A stretch of 64,000 bases of DNA, taken from positions 1 to 64,000 of the forward strand of contig JANQQR010000011.1 of assembly GCA_028289195.1 (NCBI GenBank), given 5' to 3'. Below the pieces are notes generated by a model, which saw only the letters and a list, made by a program, of their open reading frames with translations, searched no databases and had not been told where the DNA came from. Positions 1 to 7,429 of this stretch are shown here, piece by piece. The stretch comes from Phycisphaerales bacterium (GTDB taxonomy: Bacteria; Planctomycetota; Phycisphaerae; Phycisphaerales; UBA1924). The position numbers and the translations under genes are program-made. The stretch's first letter is position 1, and every line of letters begins with the position of its first letter.

Positions 1-48
1 AAGCTCCTCGAGTCGCTCGAGAAGCCCCAGGATTCCACCAGTCCGTGA
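1..48 (+). CDS. 3' end of an upstream gene (partial)
   Basis: Frame 1 is open from the left edge to a TGA at 46-48 and would encode the last 15 residues, KLLESLEKPQDSTSP. Codon choice is G/C-ending in most positions, as in neighbouring genes. The Shine-Dalgarno of the next gene begins only 9 nt after this stop, which fits two adjacent genes of one operon. Too short to identify a family; the assignment as coding is an inference from frame and spacing. Confidence 0.45.
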   Translation, partial: KLLESLEKPQDSTSP

Positions 49-68
49 TTGACACCGGAGGATCACCA

Positions 69-425
69 GTGCCGACATTCCAAGAGCTGACCGATGGCAT
101 GAGCCTGGCGCACAAGAAGACCGTCGAGGACCTCCTCACCACGATCGCCGAACTCTCCGACACCATTCTCGATCTGCAGGAAGAACTGATGATCGCCGGC
201 GGCGCCGACGCCTACGAGCAGCGCCGCGTGCGGGTCGGGTCGCTCCAGCGATTCGCGCAGATCGCGGGGGGGCTCGACATCGCCGAGGCCCCCCGCCTGC
301 AGGACGTACAGGCCGCGATCTCGGAGATGCACAACAAGATCGAGTCCGCCGAGAACGCCGAGCAGTTCCTCAACGCGGCCCTCGCCCTGGGCACCAAGCT
401 CGCGCCCCTCGCCCTCGCGGGCTGA
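69..425 (+). CDS. Small conserved-looking helical hypothetical protein
   Basis: 118-residue protein of unknown function. I start it at GTG 69 because a GGAGG at 57-61 sits 7 nt upstream; an in-frame GTG at 45 has no ribosome site and would overlap the stop of the preceding gene. The sequence is predicted mostly helical (residues 10-45 rich in Leu/Glu, then a second helical stretch ending in an Ala/Leu-rich tail LNAALALGTKLAPLALAG). There is no signal peptide, no cysteine and no recognisable catalytic motif. It probably belongs to the operon of the truncated gene to its left, since only 20 nt separate them. I do not recognise the family. Confidence 0.7.
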   Translation: MPTFQELTDGMSLAHKKTVEDLLTTIAELSDTILDLQEELMIAGGADAYEQRRVRVGSLQRFAQIAGGLDIAEAPRLQDVQAAISEMHNKIESAENAEQFLNAALALGTKLAPLALAG

Positions 426-451
426 TCCGGGACGCATTCCCCGCTCGCGCC

Positions 452-479
452 GTGGACCCGGCGCGCCACCATCTATACT
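452..479 (+). promoter_or_regulatory. Sigma70-type promoter for the 512 gene
   Basis: GTGGAC at 452-457 and TATACT at 474-479 with a 16-nt spacer lie 32 nt before the ATG at 512. An AAGGAG (498-503) 8 nt before that ATG completes an ordinary leadered initiation region. Confidence 0.55.
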
Positions 480-511
480 GAAGGAGCACGCCCAGCCAAG
501 GAGCGCTCCCG

Positions 512-1249
512 ATGTCCCCAGCAGATCCCGCCTCCGCCGCGTCCACCCTCCGCCTCTACGAAGGCGACGGCGACACCCTCATGTCCTCCGGCTCCATGGG
601 CCAGGGCGACCACGTCACCCTGCTCCCCGAGGCCCCGCAGACAGTCGATAAGGCCGGGCGCATCCGCATCCTCTGGGGCCAGCAGATGCTCCCCGACCTG
701 CTCTCCGGGCGATACCGCGCCGTCGTCTGCGGCGTGAACTCCGAAGACAACTCCCACGGCATCGTCGCCCAGCTCGTCGACCTCATGCAGACCAGCCAGT
801 GGACCGCAAAGAGCGTCACCAGCTACGCCAAGATGTTCTCCGAAGCGATCGGCATCCACGCCGCCAACGATCGCGAGCCCTACATCCTCAAGTACGACCT
901 CGACTCGCTCCTCATCCTCGCGCTGCTCCGCCCCAAGGGCCGCGACTTCTTCACCCTCGACGACATGGCCCGGGGCTTCCAGACCGTCGTCAAGATGCTC
1001 GACGGCCGGCGCGATCGCGTGCCCGTCGCCACCGTCAGCTTCCTCGGCGCCCGCTCCAACCGCCTCATCCAGAGCGAGACCGCGACCCACGAGCCCAGCT
1101 TCGAGTCCGTCCTGGGCACGATGTACTCCGCCGGGTTCCGAGGCGACGTCTACCCCGCCCCCGGCATGTGGCAGATGGGCAACGTCGGCGTCTTCCCCAG
1201 CTACCCCTTCCCCGAAGGCCTCGACCGCATGCGCGAAGGCGGAGACTGA
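512..1249 (+). CDS. Conserved hypothetical protein, 245 aa
   Basis: Cytoplasmic-looking protein with no signal peptide or membrane segment. The start at ATG 512 is fixed by AAGGAG at 498-503 and a promoter at 452-479. The protein has an acidic N-terminus, a central mixed alpha/beta region (for example RYRAVVCGVNSEDNSHG near residue 70) and an aromatic-rich C-terminus (GMWQMGNVGVFPSYPFP). The segment around residues 140-180 (RDFFTLDDMARGFQTVVKML) looks like an amphipathic helix. No known active-site pattern is evident and I do not assign a function. It is followed by a dispersed GC-rich repeat rather than by another gene of the same operon. Confidence 0.8.
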   Translation: MSPADPASAASTLRLYEGDGDTLMSSGSMGQGDHVTLLPEAPQTVDKAGRIRILWGQQMLPDLLSGRYRAVVCGVNSEDNSHGIVAQLVDLMQTSQWTAKSVTSYAKMFSEAIGIHAANDREPYILKYDLDSLLILALLRPKGRDFFTLDDMARGFQTVVKMLDGRRDRVPVATVSFLGARSNRLIQSETATHEPSFESVLGTMYSAGFRGDVYPAPGMWQMGNVGVFPSYPFPEGLDRMREGGD

Positions 1250-1261
1250 TCACCATCCCTA

Positions 1262-1323
1262 CCTCTCCCCCAGGGAGAGGTCGGCGCAGCGAAGCGGAGC
1301 CGGGTGAGGGCTCTTCCTCCTAC
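1262..1323 (+). repeat. Dispersed GC-rich palindromic repeat, copy A
   Basis: Begins with an inverted repeat, CCTCTCCCC / GGGAGAGG, then GGCGCAGCGAAGCGGAGCCG and a GTGAGGGCTCTTCCTCCTAC tail. The head and tail recur at 13491-13538, where about 19 internal bases are missing. It lies between genes and looks like a REP-type non-coding element; which strand is functional cannot be told. Confidence 0.6.
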
Positions 1324-1441
1324 TTCCTCTTCCAAGCCTCATCGCGCGAGACGCGACAGTTGTGTCATCGCCTGTGCGCGACGAAGCCAAGGCCACGAAC
1401 ATGAGCCCCACCCGCAGTACCATCCCTCTGCCCGTCCGCCC

Positions 1442-1954
1442 ATGAACCTCCCCCCCCTCATCGCGCGCATGGAAGCCTTCCCCGGCGTGCTCGCGCGCCT
1501 GTGCGAGCCGCTCACGCCGGTCGAGTACCGCTTCAAGCCGCCCTCGGGCGCGTGGTCGATCCTGGAGATCGTGTGCCACCTCGTCGACGAAGAGATGCGC
1601 GACTTCCGCGCCCGCGTCGACTCCACGCTGCACGATCCTTCCAAAGCATGGGAGCCCATCGACCCCGAGGGCTGGGCCGTCGCCGACCACTACAACCAGC
1701 GCGAGCTCGAGGAGCAGCTCGCGCGATTCGCCGAAGAGCGGGCCGAGTCCGTGAGCTGGCTGCGCCGCCACATCAACCCGGATTGGACGCTCGCCTACGA
1801 GCACCCGGAGATCGGCACGCTCCGCGCCGGCGACCTCATGGCCTCGTGGGGCGCCCACGACACGCTCCACCTGCGCCAGATCGCCAAGCGCCTCTACGAA
1901 CTCGCGGCCCGCGACACCGAGGGCTTCTCCGCCGAGTACGCCGGCGGGTGGTAG
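1442..1954 (+). CDS. DinB-family protein
   Basis: 170-residue four-helix-bundle protein of the DinB/YfiT superfamily. Members are metal-dependent enzymes or thiol transferases whose three histidines bind a divalent metal. Here the ligand set would be His46 (in IVCHLVDEE) plus His139 and His143 (in GAHDTLHLRQI), the spacing expected of the family. The start at ATG 1442 gives a normal family length; an extension to 1304 would run through the repeat-containing intergenic region and has no ribosome site. It stands alone, followed by a convergent gene. Substrate unknown: mycothiol or bacillithiol transfer are family possibilities, but nothing here decides it. Confidence 0.85.
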   Translation: MNLPPLIARMEAFPGVLARLCEPLTPVEYRFKPPSGAWSILEIVCHLVDEEMRDFRARVDSTLHDPSKAWEPIDPEGWAVADHYNQRELEEQLARFAEERAESVSWLRRHINPDWTLAYEHPEIGTLRAGDLMASWGAHDTLHLRQIAKRLYELAARDTEGFSAEYAGGW

Positions 1955-1979
1955 GGGGGCTGTGCGCGCCGGCGCACAG

Positions 1980-2924
1980 TCAGAAGCGGAACCCGAAACC
2001 GATGTACAGCCCGTGCTGCACCCAGTCGATGCCCTTGCGCGGCGAGCCCGACACGGTGTCCGTCCCGATCGCGCGATAGCCTAGGAGCAGCTCCGCGTAG
2101 TGCGCCAACCGGTATCCGAACGCGCCCTGGGCCTGCCACGAGAACTCCGATCCGCCATCGATCCCGAACCCGCCGACATCGCCGCTGACTATCAGGAACA
2201 AGCGATCGCTCAGGTCGGCCTTCACCCGCGCGCCGATGATCACGTCCCAGGTGTCCCCGTCCAGATCCACCTCCAGCGTGCCGGCGTCGAGGATCCGCGT
2301 ATCGACCGTGACATCCAGAGACGTGTAGCGCGTGCCCGCGAACACATCGAACACCAGCTCGCGAGGCCAGCCCGCGCGAGTCTCTGATCCCGAGCCCAGC
2401 GTCTGGCGGTACACCTCGTACCCGAAGCGCAGCTCGAAGATCTCCTGCTCGATGTCGACATCAACGTCGAGGAGCCTGCCGGATTCATCATCCGAGAGTT
2501 CGACGAATGATCCCTGGAACGCCGCGAAGAAGCGCCCGTAGTGGGCCTCCGTGTACACGAACAGCGCGCGGTCCAGGTAGTCGAGCACCTCTTCCATGGA
2601 GATGTCGATCTCGAACTTCCTGCCGAGTTCGTAGACATCGCCCTCGATGGCCGAGACCCATCCGTACACACCCACGTAGAACCACAGCTTGCGGCGCTCG
2701 TCGGAGTCTTCGAGCCTGTACTCAGGCTCGTCCGTCTCGCCGAGATCGGGAGCCTGCTCGGGCGCGGCATCGGGCTGGGTTTCCGTGGTCGCTTCCTGGG
2801 GTGCTTCGGAAGGTGGATCGGGTTCGCTCTCCTGCGCGAAGAGCGGAGCGCTGAGCGCCAGCGCGAGACCAGCCGTCATGCCGGTGCGGAGCAGACCAAG
2901 CGTTGTCGAACGAAGCAATCGCAT
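1980..2924 (-). CDS. Outer-membrane beta-barrel-type protein, paralogue 1
   Basis: 314 residues. The signal peptide (MRLLRSTTLGLLRTG.., cleavage after APLFAQ) is followed by an acidic Pro/Glu/Thr linker (residues 32-70) and a domain of alternating hydrophobic strands that ends in FGFGFRF. A terminal Phe is typical of Gram-negative outer-membrane barrels recognised by BamA. ATG 2924 is preferred over an in-frame GTG at 2930 because the paralogue next door starts at the same MRLLR. It shares long near-identical stretches with 3016-3927 (IDISMEEVL, HYGRFFAAF, FAGTRYTSL, YRAIGTDTVSGSPR), so the two arose by tandem duplication. Transport role or ligand unknown. Confidence 0.8.
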   Translation of the reverse strand: MRLLRSTTLGLLRTGMTAGLALALSAPLFAQESEPDPPSEAPQEATTETQPDAAPEQAPDLGETDEPEYRLEDSDERRKLWFYVGVYGWVSAIEGDVYELGRKFEIDISMEEVLDYLDRALFVYTEAHYGRFFAAFQGSFVELSDDESGRLLDVDVDIEQEIFELRFGYEVYRQTLGSGSETRAGWPRELVFDVFAGTRYTSLDVTVDTRILDAGTLEVDLDGDTWDVIIGARVKADLSDRLFLIVSGDVGGFGIDGGSEFSWQAQGAFGYRLAHYAELLLGYRAIGTDTVSGSPRKGIDWVQHGLYIGFGFRF

Positions 2925-3015
2925 GCCCACCGATCCGGGGAGTCAGACTCTCGGCCCGCGTTCCGTGGCGGGTGCACGTGGTCTGAATCACTATCGTGCA
3001 TCGCCCCCCCGGCCT

Positions 3016-3927
3016 CTAGAAGCGGAGGCCGAACCCGAAAAACACCCCGTGCTGCACCCAGTCCAGCCCGTCCCGGGGCGAGCCGGAGACCGTGTCCGTC
3101 CCGATCGCGCGATAGCCCGCCAGGAACGCCGCCTTGGGCGACACGCGGAACCCCACGGCCCCCTGCGCCTGCCACGTGAACTCCGCCGCCGCGCCGATCC
3201 CGAACCCGCCGACGTCGCCCCCGGCCATGACGAACCAGCGTCGGCTCAGGTCCGCTTTTATTCTCGCGCCGATGATCGGGTCCCAACGGTCCTCACGCTC
3301 ATCGAAACGGATCGTCCCCGCATCCAGAACGGTCGTGTCGATGTCGATCTCCAGCGACGTGTAGCGCGTGCCCGCGAACACGTCGACGATCAACTCCCGC
3401 GTCCAGTCCGACCCCTCCTCCGACTCGCCGCCGAGGTCCCGGCGAATGAGCTCGTACCCGAAGCGCAGCTCGTAGATCTCCTGCTCGATGTCGATCTCCA
3501 CGTCCGTCAGCGTGCTCGACTCGTCGTCGTTCAGGTCGACGAACGAACCATCGAAGGCCGCGAAGAAGCGTCCGTAGTGCACCTCGGAGTAGAAGAACAG
3601 CGCGCGGTCCACGCTCTCGAGCACCTCCTCCATGGAGATGTCGATGCCGATCCGCCGGCCCCTGTCGTACACGTCCCCGTCGATCGCCGAGACCCACCCG
3701 TACAGCCCGAGGAAGAACCACAGCTCGCGCCGGTCGCCGGCCCCATCGAGGTCGAATTCGGGCTCGCCTTCATCGAGCAGCTCCGGCGTCTCCTCGCCGG
3801 GCGCTTCGGGCTCCGCCTGCGGAGGAGGTTCTCCGCCGGTCTCCTGCGCGACAGCCGGCGCCGATGACAACGCGGCCATCGCCGTCAGGCAAAACATCAG
3901 CGTTGTGGTGCGACGGAGAAGACGCAT
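3016..3927 (-). CDS. Outer-membrane beta-barrel-type protein, paralogue 2
   Basis: 303 residues with the same plan as the 1980-2924 gene: signal peptide ending APAVAQ, Glu/Pro-rich linker, conserved LYGWVSAIDGDVY entry strand, and a barrel ending in FFGFGLRF. The start is ATG 3927; the 17-codon in-frame extension upstream reads Ala/Gly/Arg-rich and lacks a leader-like sequence. Identity with its neighbour is highest in the strand segments and lowest in the linker and in the loop around residues 165-180 (GGESEEGSD here, SGSETRAG there). This suggests that exposed loops have diverged while the barrel is maintained. The 91-nt gap carries no terminator I can see, so the pair may be co-transcribed from upstream of 3927. 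Confidence 0.8.
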   Translation of the reverse strand: MRLLRRTTTLMFCLTAMAALSSAPAVAQETGGEPPPQAEPEAPGEETPELLDEGEPEFDLDGAGDRRELWFFLGLYGWVSAIDGDVYDRGRRIGIDISMEEVLESVDRALFFYSEVHYGRFFAAFDGSFVDLNDDESSTLTDVEIDIEQEIYELRFGYELIRRDLGGESEEGSDWTRELIVDVFAGTRYTSLEIDIDTTVLDAGTIRFDEREDRWDPIIGARIKADLSRRWFVMAGGDVGGFGIGAAAEFTWQAQGAVGFRVSPKAAFLAGYRAIGTDTVSGSPRDGLDWVQHGVFFGFGLRF

Positions 3928-4050
3928 ACCCGCGACGTACCGGATCCCGCTCGCCCGGCCCGCCCCCGCGGCGGGCACCGGTTCACCAAAAGCCTATCGC
4001 ACCAAGAGCGCCGAGGGGATTCGCCCGCCTGCGATCGGGCGTCATCCGGG

Positions 4051-4056
4051 TAGAAT
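4051..4056 (+). promoter_or_regulatory. -10 box of a leaderless gene
   Basis: TAGAAT ends 7 nt before ATG 4064 and there is no Shine-Dalgarno, so transcription probably starts at or next to the A of the ATG. No clear -35 box is visible. Confidence 0.5.
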
Positions 4057-4063
4057 CGCCGCC

Positions 4064-5563
4064 ATGCGCCGACGCCCCCGGACACCCGCCGGAAGGACCC
4101 TCTCGATCGCAATTGCCCTGCTCGCGGGCTCGATGCTCGTCGCCGGGTGCGCCAGCCGCAGGTCCGAGACCGTGCAGATCGGGCAGGGCATGTTCACCCC
4201 GGACGAGATCCAGGCGGCTGTCATGTCCTTCGCCGACACCTACAGCTCGCTCATCTCCCAGGGCTTCGACGATCTCCAACTCGCCGACGACACGCTCAGC
4301 ACCCGCCGATTCGCGGTGCGGGGGAAGATCGAGTTCGTGGGCAACGCCTTCGAGGTCGCCGCCTCCCAGAACCCCCTCACAGCGCTCCTCGACATGACCG
4401 TCATGGTCACCCTCCAGCGCATGGTCTGGGAGGAACACTGGCGCCCGAACCAGTTTCCCGACGACAACGGCGAGAGCCTGAGCGCCCGTCTCGCGGCAGC
4501 GGAGCGAGACATCTGGGAACTCGTCGCCACGGTCCTGACTCAGGAAGAACAGGACACCTTGCGACTGCTCATACAAGACATGCGCGAGCGCTTCAGCGAC
4601 CAGGTCTACGTCAGCTCGCTCCGCGCCAGCGAGTTCGCCAAATCGCGGCGCGCCCAGGCGCTCCGCTCCTCGGGCGGCGGCAGCCTCTTTGCGCTGTTCG
4701 GCCTCGACCCCGTCGCGAGCCTCCACCCGACGACCCAGCAGATCGCCGCGTCTCGCCTCCTCGGAGAGCGCGCGTTCTTCTACGCCACCCGCGCCCCGAC
4801 ACTCATGAACTGGCAGCTCGAGGACGTGCTGCTCGATACGGTCGCCGAGCCGGAGATCCAGCGGGTGATCCAGTCGTCGCAGGACGCCAGCGAAGCCGCC
4901 GGGCGCGCCGTCGCCGTCGCCGAAGACCTGGCAGAGCGTCTGACGCCCGAGCGCGAGGCCGCGATCGAGCAGCTCTCGAGAAACCTGAGCACCGAGCGCG
5001 ACGCAACCATCAACCAGCTCTCCGAAGAGCTCACCGCCGAGCGCGAGGCGGCGATCGAGCAGTTCTTCGATCTGCTCGCACAGGAACGCGCCGCGATCAT
5101 CCAGACCATCGAAGACGAGAACGCGCGCATCAACGAGACCATGTCCCAGCTGCGCGGCATCGTCGACTCCTCTCGCGAGCTGAGCGACTCCGTGGGCGCC
5201 GCGCTCACAGAGGCGGGGCGCATCACCGACGAACAGAGACGGAACGCCAACCCTGACGCGCGCCCCTTCGACGTCACCGAATACGAGGCGCTCGTCGACT
5301 CGCTCACCGAGGGCGTGCGCGAATTGCAGGTCGCCCTCGAGTCCACCGATCAGATCCTCAGCACACTCGCGTCCGATGAGAAGTCGGCCATGCTCCGCAC
5401 CGTGGTCGACGAGGGCACCACCGGCGCCAACCAGGTCATCGACCGGGCGTTCTGGCGCCTGCTGATCCTCATCGGCGCCCTGCTCGCGGGCCTGCTGATC
5501 ACCCAGATCATCGTGCGCCTCGTCGGCGCCAGGGTCTCGCCGGCCGGCTCCAAGCAGGCGTAG
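4064..5563 (+). CDS. Coiled-coil lipoprotein with C-terminal membrane anchor
   Basis: 499-residue envelope protein. Residues 1-30 form a lipoprotein signal with lipobox LVAGC. A globular helical part follows, then a coiled coil at roughly 275-370 built of repeated ERxAxIEQL segments (TPEREAAIEQL, TAEREAAIEQF). The C-terminus carries a hydrophobic helix (LLILIGALLAGLLITQIIV) and a short basic tail. A lipid anchor at one end and a membrane helix at the other suggests a protein spanning the periplasm, or tethered twice. The ATG at 4064 directly follows a TAGAAT -10 box. I do not recognise the family; the coiled coil resembles generic methyl-accepting or Smc-like helices only in composition. Confidence 0.8.
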   Translation: MRRRPRTPAGRTLSIAIALLAGSMLVAGCASRRSETVQIGQGMFTPDEIQAAVMSFADTYSSLISQGFDDLQLADDTLSTRRFAVRGKIEFVGNAFEVAASQNPLTALLDMTVMVTLQRMVWEEHWRPNQFPDDNGESLSARLAAAERDIWELVATVLTQEEQDTLRLLIQDMRERFSDQVYVSSLRASEFAKSRRAQALRSSGGGSLFALFGLDPVASLHPTTQQIAASRLLGERAFFYATRAPTLMNWQLEDVLLDTVAEPEIQRVIQSSQDASEAAGRAVAVAEDLAERLTPEREAAIEQLSRNLSTERDATINQLSEELTAEREAAIEQFFDLLAQERAAIIQTIEDENARINETMSQLRGIVDSSRELSDSVGAALTEAGRITDEQRRNANPDARPFDVTEYEALVDSLTEGVRELQVALESTDQILSTLASDEKSAMLRTVVDEGTTGANQVIDRAFWRLLILIGALLAGLLITQIIVRLVGARVSPAGSKQA

Positions 5564-5591
5564 CCGGGCCACAACACAGGGGGGATTGTCG

Positions 5592-5619
5592 TTGCGATGA
5601 TCCCCGCCAGGGTTATACT
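5592..5619 (+). promoter_or_regulatory. Promoter with long leader for the DUF1579 gene
   Basis: TTGCGA at 5592-5597, a 16-nt spacer and TATACT at 5614-5619. The start codon is at 5819, leaving a leader of about 190 nt. A perfect TTGACA occurs at 5621-5626 but has no -10 partner at the right distance. Confidence 0.5.
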
Positions 5620-5818
5620 TTTGACAGCAGCCGGGAGCGGTCCCGAGGCCCAGGACGGGCCGAGGGTGGCTGGACGTCGCCGCGTTGGGAGGAACCACAC
5701 CGCGGCACCTCGTTTTTCCGCTCGCTCTCCACGACCGAAGCGAGCTCCAATTCGTCGCCGCGCGCACCGGCTTCGCGTGCGCCGGCACAAGACCCGGTTG
5801 ATGGGAAAGGAAATCGCA

Positions 5819-6448
5819 ATGTTCGCACGCAAGAAGACCCTGGCTCTCGGGATCACCACGCTCTGTATCGCCGGCGCCCCGGCGCTCGTGGCCAGCGCCG
5901 ACCAGGACGGCGCCAACGGACAGGGGATGGACGAGTCCGCGATGATGGAGGCCTGGATCAAGCTCGGAACCCCGAGCGACCACCACAAGGTGCTCCACCA
6001 GTTCGCCGGTTCATGGAGCCTCGAGAGCACCTACTGGATGGCCCCCGGCGCACCCGCCGAGACCGCCAGCTACCAGTCCGAGGCCGAGGTCATCCTCGGC
6101 GGGCGCTACCTCGTCGAGCGCGTCTGGGGCGAGATGGAGATGCCCGGCATGCCCCCCGTCGAGTTCGAGGGCCACGCGCTCATGGGCTACGACAACGCCA
6201 AGGGCCACTACTTCTCGCACTGGGTCGACAACTTCTCGACCTTCGCGCTCGTCGAGCACGGCAACATGAACGACGAGGGCCAGATCGTCACCGAGGGCAT
6301 GATGTTCAACCCGATGTTCGGCAAGGACATCAAGAACAAGAGCATCGTGACCATCATGGGCGACGACAAGCGCAAGCTCGAGATGTGGATGGACTTCCCC
6401 GGCCACGGCATGTTCAAGCACATGGAGATCGTCTACACCCGCAACTGA
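5819..6448 (+). CDS. Secreted DUF1579 domain protein
   Basis: 209 residues. Residues 1-28 form a signal peptide (KKTLALGITTLCIAGAPALVASA). The rest is a DUF1579 domain, a lipocalin-like beta barrel recognised here by HHKVLHQFAGSW, ILGGRYLVERVWGEM, LMGYDNAKGHYFSHW and the C-terminal MEIVYTRN. DUF1579 proteins are common in planctomycetes and their ligand is unknown. The start at ATG 5819 is supported by AAGGA at 5807-5811; an ATG six codons earlier lacks a ribosome site. A second DUF1579 protein is encoded at 7426-8025. The gene ends at a strong terminator, so it is monocistronic. Confidence 0.88.
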   Translation: MFARKKTLALGITTLCIAGAPALVASADQDGANGQGMDESAMMEAWIKLGTPSDHHKVLHQFAGSWSLESTYWMAPGAPAETASYQSEAEVILGGRYLVERVWGEMEMPGMPPVEFEGHALMGYDNAKGHYFSHWVDNFSTFALVEHGNMNDEGQIVTEGMMFNPMFGKDIKNKSIVTIMGDDKRKLEMWMDFPGHGMFKHMEIVYTRN

Positions 6449-6474
6449 CGATCCCCGCGCCTCCCGCACCACAG

Positions 6475-6499
6475 ACCGGCCCGAAAGGGCCGGTTTTTT
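6475..6499 (+). terminator. Intrinsic terminator
   Basis: Perfect 8-bp stem ACCGGCCC/GGGCCGGT with a GAAA tetraloop, followed by TTTTT. It ends the DUF1579 transcript immediately before the ArsR promoter. Confidence 0.9.
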
Positions 6500-6511
6500 C
6501 GTGCCCAGCGC

Positions 6512-6539
6512 TTGACGCATAAGCAGTTGCTTATATATT
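6512..6539 (+). promoter_or_regulatory. ArsR-operon promoter with embedded operator palindrome
   Basis: TTGACG at 6512-6517 and TATATT at 6534-6539 are separated by 16 nt. The spacer and the start of the -10 are occupied by a perfect inverted repeat ATAAGCA-GT-TGCTTAT (6519-6534). This is the geometry of an ArsR/SmtB-type operator, so the regulator bound there would block RNA polymerase. The GTG start of the regulator lies 6 nt after the -10, making the mRNA leaderless. Confidence 0.8.
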
Positions 6540-6545
6540 GAACCC

Positions 6546-6887
6546 GTGCCCCCGCGCTCCCCCAGCCCGGACGTGTTCAGCGCGCTCGCCTCGCCGGCCC
6601 GCCGGCGCATCCTCGACATGCTCGCCGAGCAGGATCGCGCCGTCACCGAGATCGCGCGCCGTTTCCGTGTGTCGCAGCCGGCCATCAGCCAGCACCTGCG
6701 CGTACTGTCGGACGCCGGGCTCGTGCAGTCGCGTCAGATCGGGCGCCGGCGCCTCTACAGCCTCCTGCCCGATGCGCTCAAGGCCCCGCACGACTGGCTG
6801 AGCCACTACGAACGGTTCTGGACCGATCGCCTGAGCGCTATCGGCGACGTGCTCGACGAGGAATCTCGCAGGAGCACTCGCCCATGA
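6546..6887 (+). CDS. ArsR-family winged-helix repressor
   Basis: 113 residues. A winged helix-turn-helix covers about residues 8-85: ALASPARRRILDML is the first helix and VTEIARRFRVSQPAISQHLRVL the helix-turn-helix, followed by the wing GLVQSRQIGRRRLYSL. There is no cysteine cluster of the metal-sensing ArsR type. It belongs to the subgroup encoded with SRPBCC proteins, in which the inducer is usually unknown. The GTG start is leaderless behind the promoter/operator at 6512-6539, so autorepression is the natural reading. The stop overlaps the start of the next gene by 4 nt (ATGA). Confidence 0.92.
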   Translation: MPPRSPSPDVFSALASPARRRILDMLAEQDRAVTEIARRFRVSQPAISQHLRVLSDAGLVQSRQIGRRRLYSLLPDALKAPHDWLSHYERFWTDRLSAIGDVLDEESRRSTRP

Positions 6888-7429
6888 GCCGCCTGCTCCG
6901 CATCGAGACCGAGTACCCGCACCCGATCGCTGACGTGTGGCGCGTGCTCACCGATCCGGCGCTCATGGCTCGCTGGCTGATGCCCAACGACTTCAAGCTC
7001 GTCGTCGGTCGCGAGTTCAGTTTTACATGGCCGGACAAGATCGAGGGGTGGGGGGGTGTCGTGCGCTGCAAGGTGCTCGAAGTCGACGAACCTCACAGGC
7101 TCAGCTACTCGTGGGAAGATTCGTGGGAGTGGACCGACTTTCCCGAGCCCACCATCGTCACGTGGATCCTCGAACCCGCCGACGATCCCCGGCGCACCAG
7201 ACTCGTGCTCGAGCACTCGCGATTCTCAGGCCCCGGCGCCGAGAAGCTCCTGGGCATGCTCGGCAACGGCTGGGGCATGATGCTCGACCGCCTGCTCCCC
7301 GCCGTGCTCAACGGGGACGATCCGCTTGCCCAGACCGAACCCCTCGCGACCAAAGCCGTCTCGTTCCACCCGCCGCTCCCCGACGAGCCGGCCGACCCAC
7401 CCGAATCACACCAGGGAGACCACCCATGA
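6884..7429 (+). CDS. SRPBCC (AHSA1-like) domain protein
   Basis: 181 residues with the START/SRPBCC hydrophobic-cavity fold of the AHSA1 subgroup. The typical opening is IETEYPHPIADVWRVLTDP; residue stretches ALMARWLMPNDF, VVRCKVLEVDEPHRLSYSW and TIVTWILEP mark successive strands, and NGWGMMLDRLLPAVL the long C-terminal helix. These domains bind small hydrophobic ligands. In this arrangement they are commonly partnered with an ArsR regulator whose gene overlaps theirs, as here. It in turn overlaps the following DUF1579 gene by 4 nt. Ligand and biochemical role cannot be deduced. Confidence 0.9.
   Translation: MSRLLRIETEYPHPIADVWRVLTDPALMARWLMPNDFKLVVGREFSFTWPDKIEGWGGVVRCKVLEVDEPHRLSYSWEDSWEWTDFPEPTIVTWILEPADDPRRTRLVLEHSRFSGPGAEKLLGMLGNGWGMMLDRLLPAVLNGDDPLAQTEPLATKAVSFHPPLPDEPADPPESHQGDHP

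Noticed and set aside
5621-5626. Perfect TTGACA as -35 of a promoter for the 5819 gene
   Set aside because: No -10-like hexamer 15-19 nt downstream; the TTGCGA/TATACT pair immediately upstream is better spaced.
3983-5998. Long leftward open frame opposite the coiled-coil lipoprotein and part of the DUF1579 gene
   Set aside because: It spans two well-supported plus-strand genes and an intergenic promoter, and its translation has the His/Asp/Gly/Val composition of an antisense frame.
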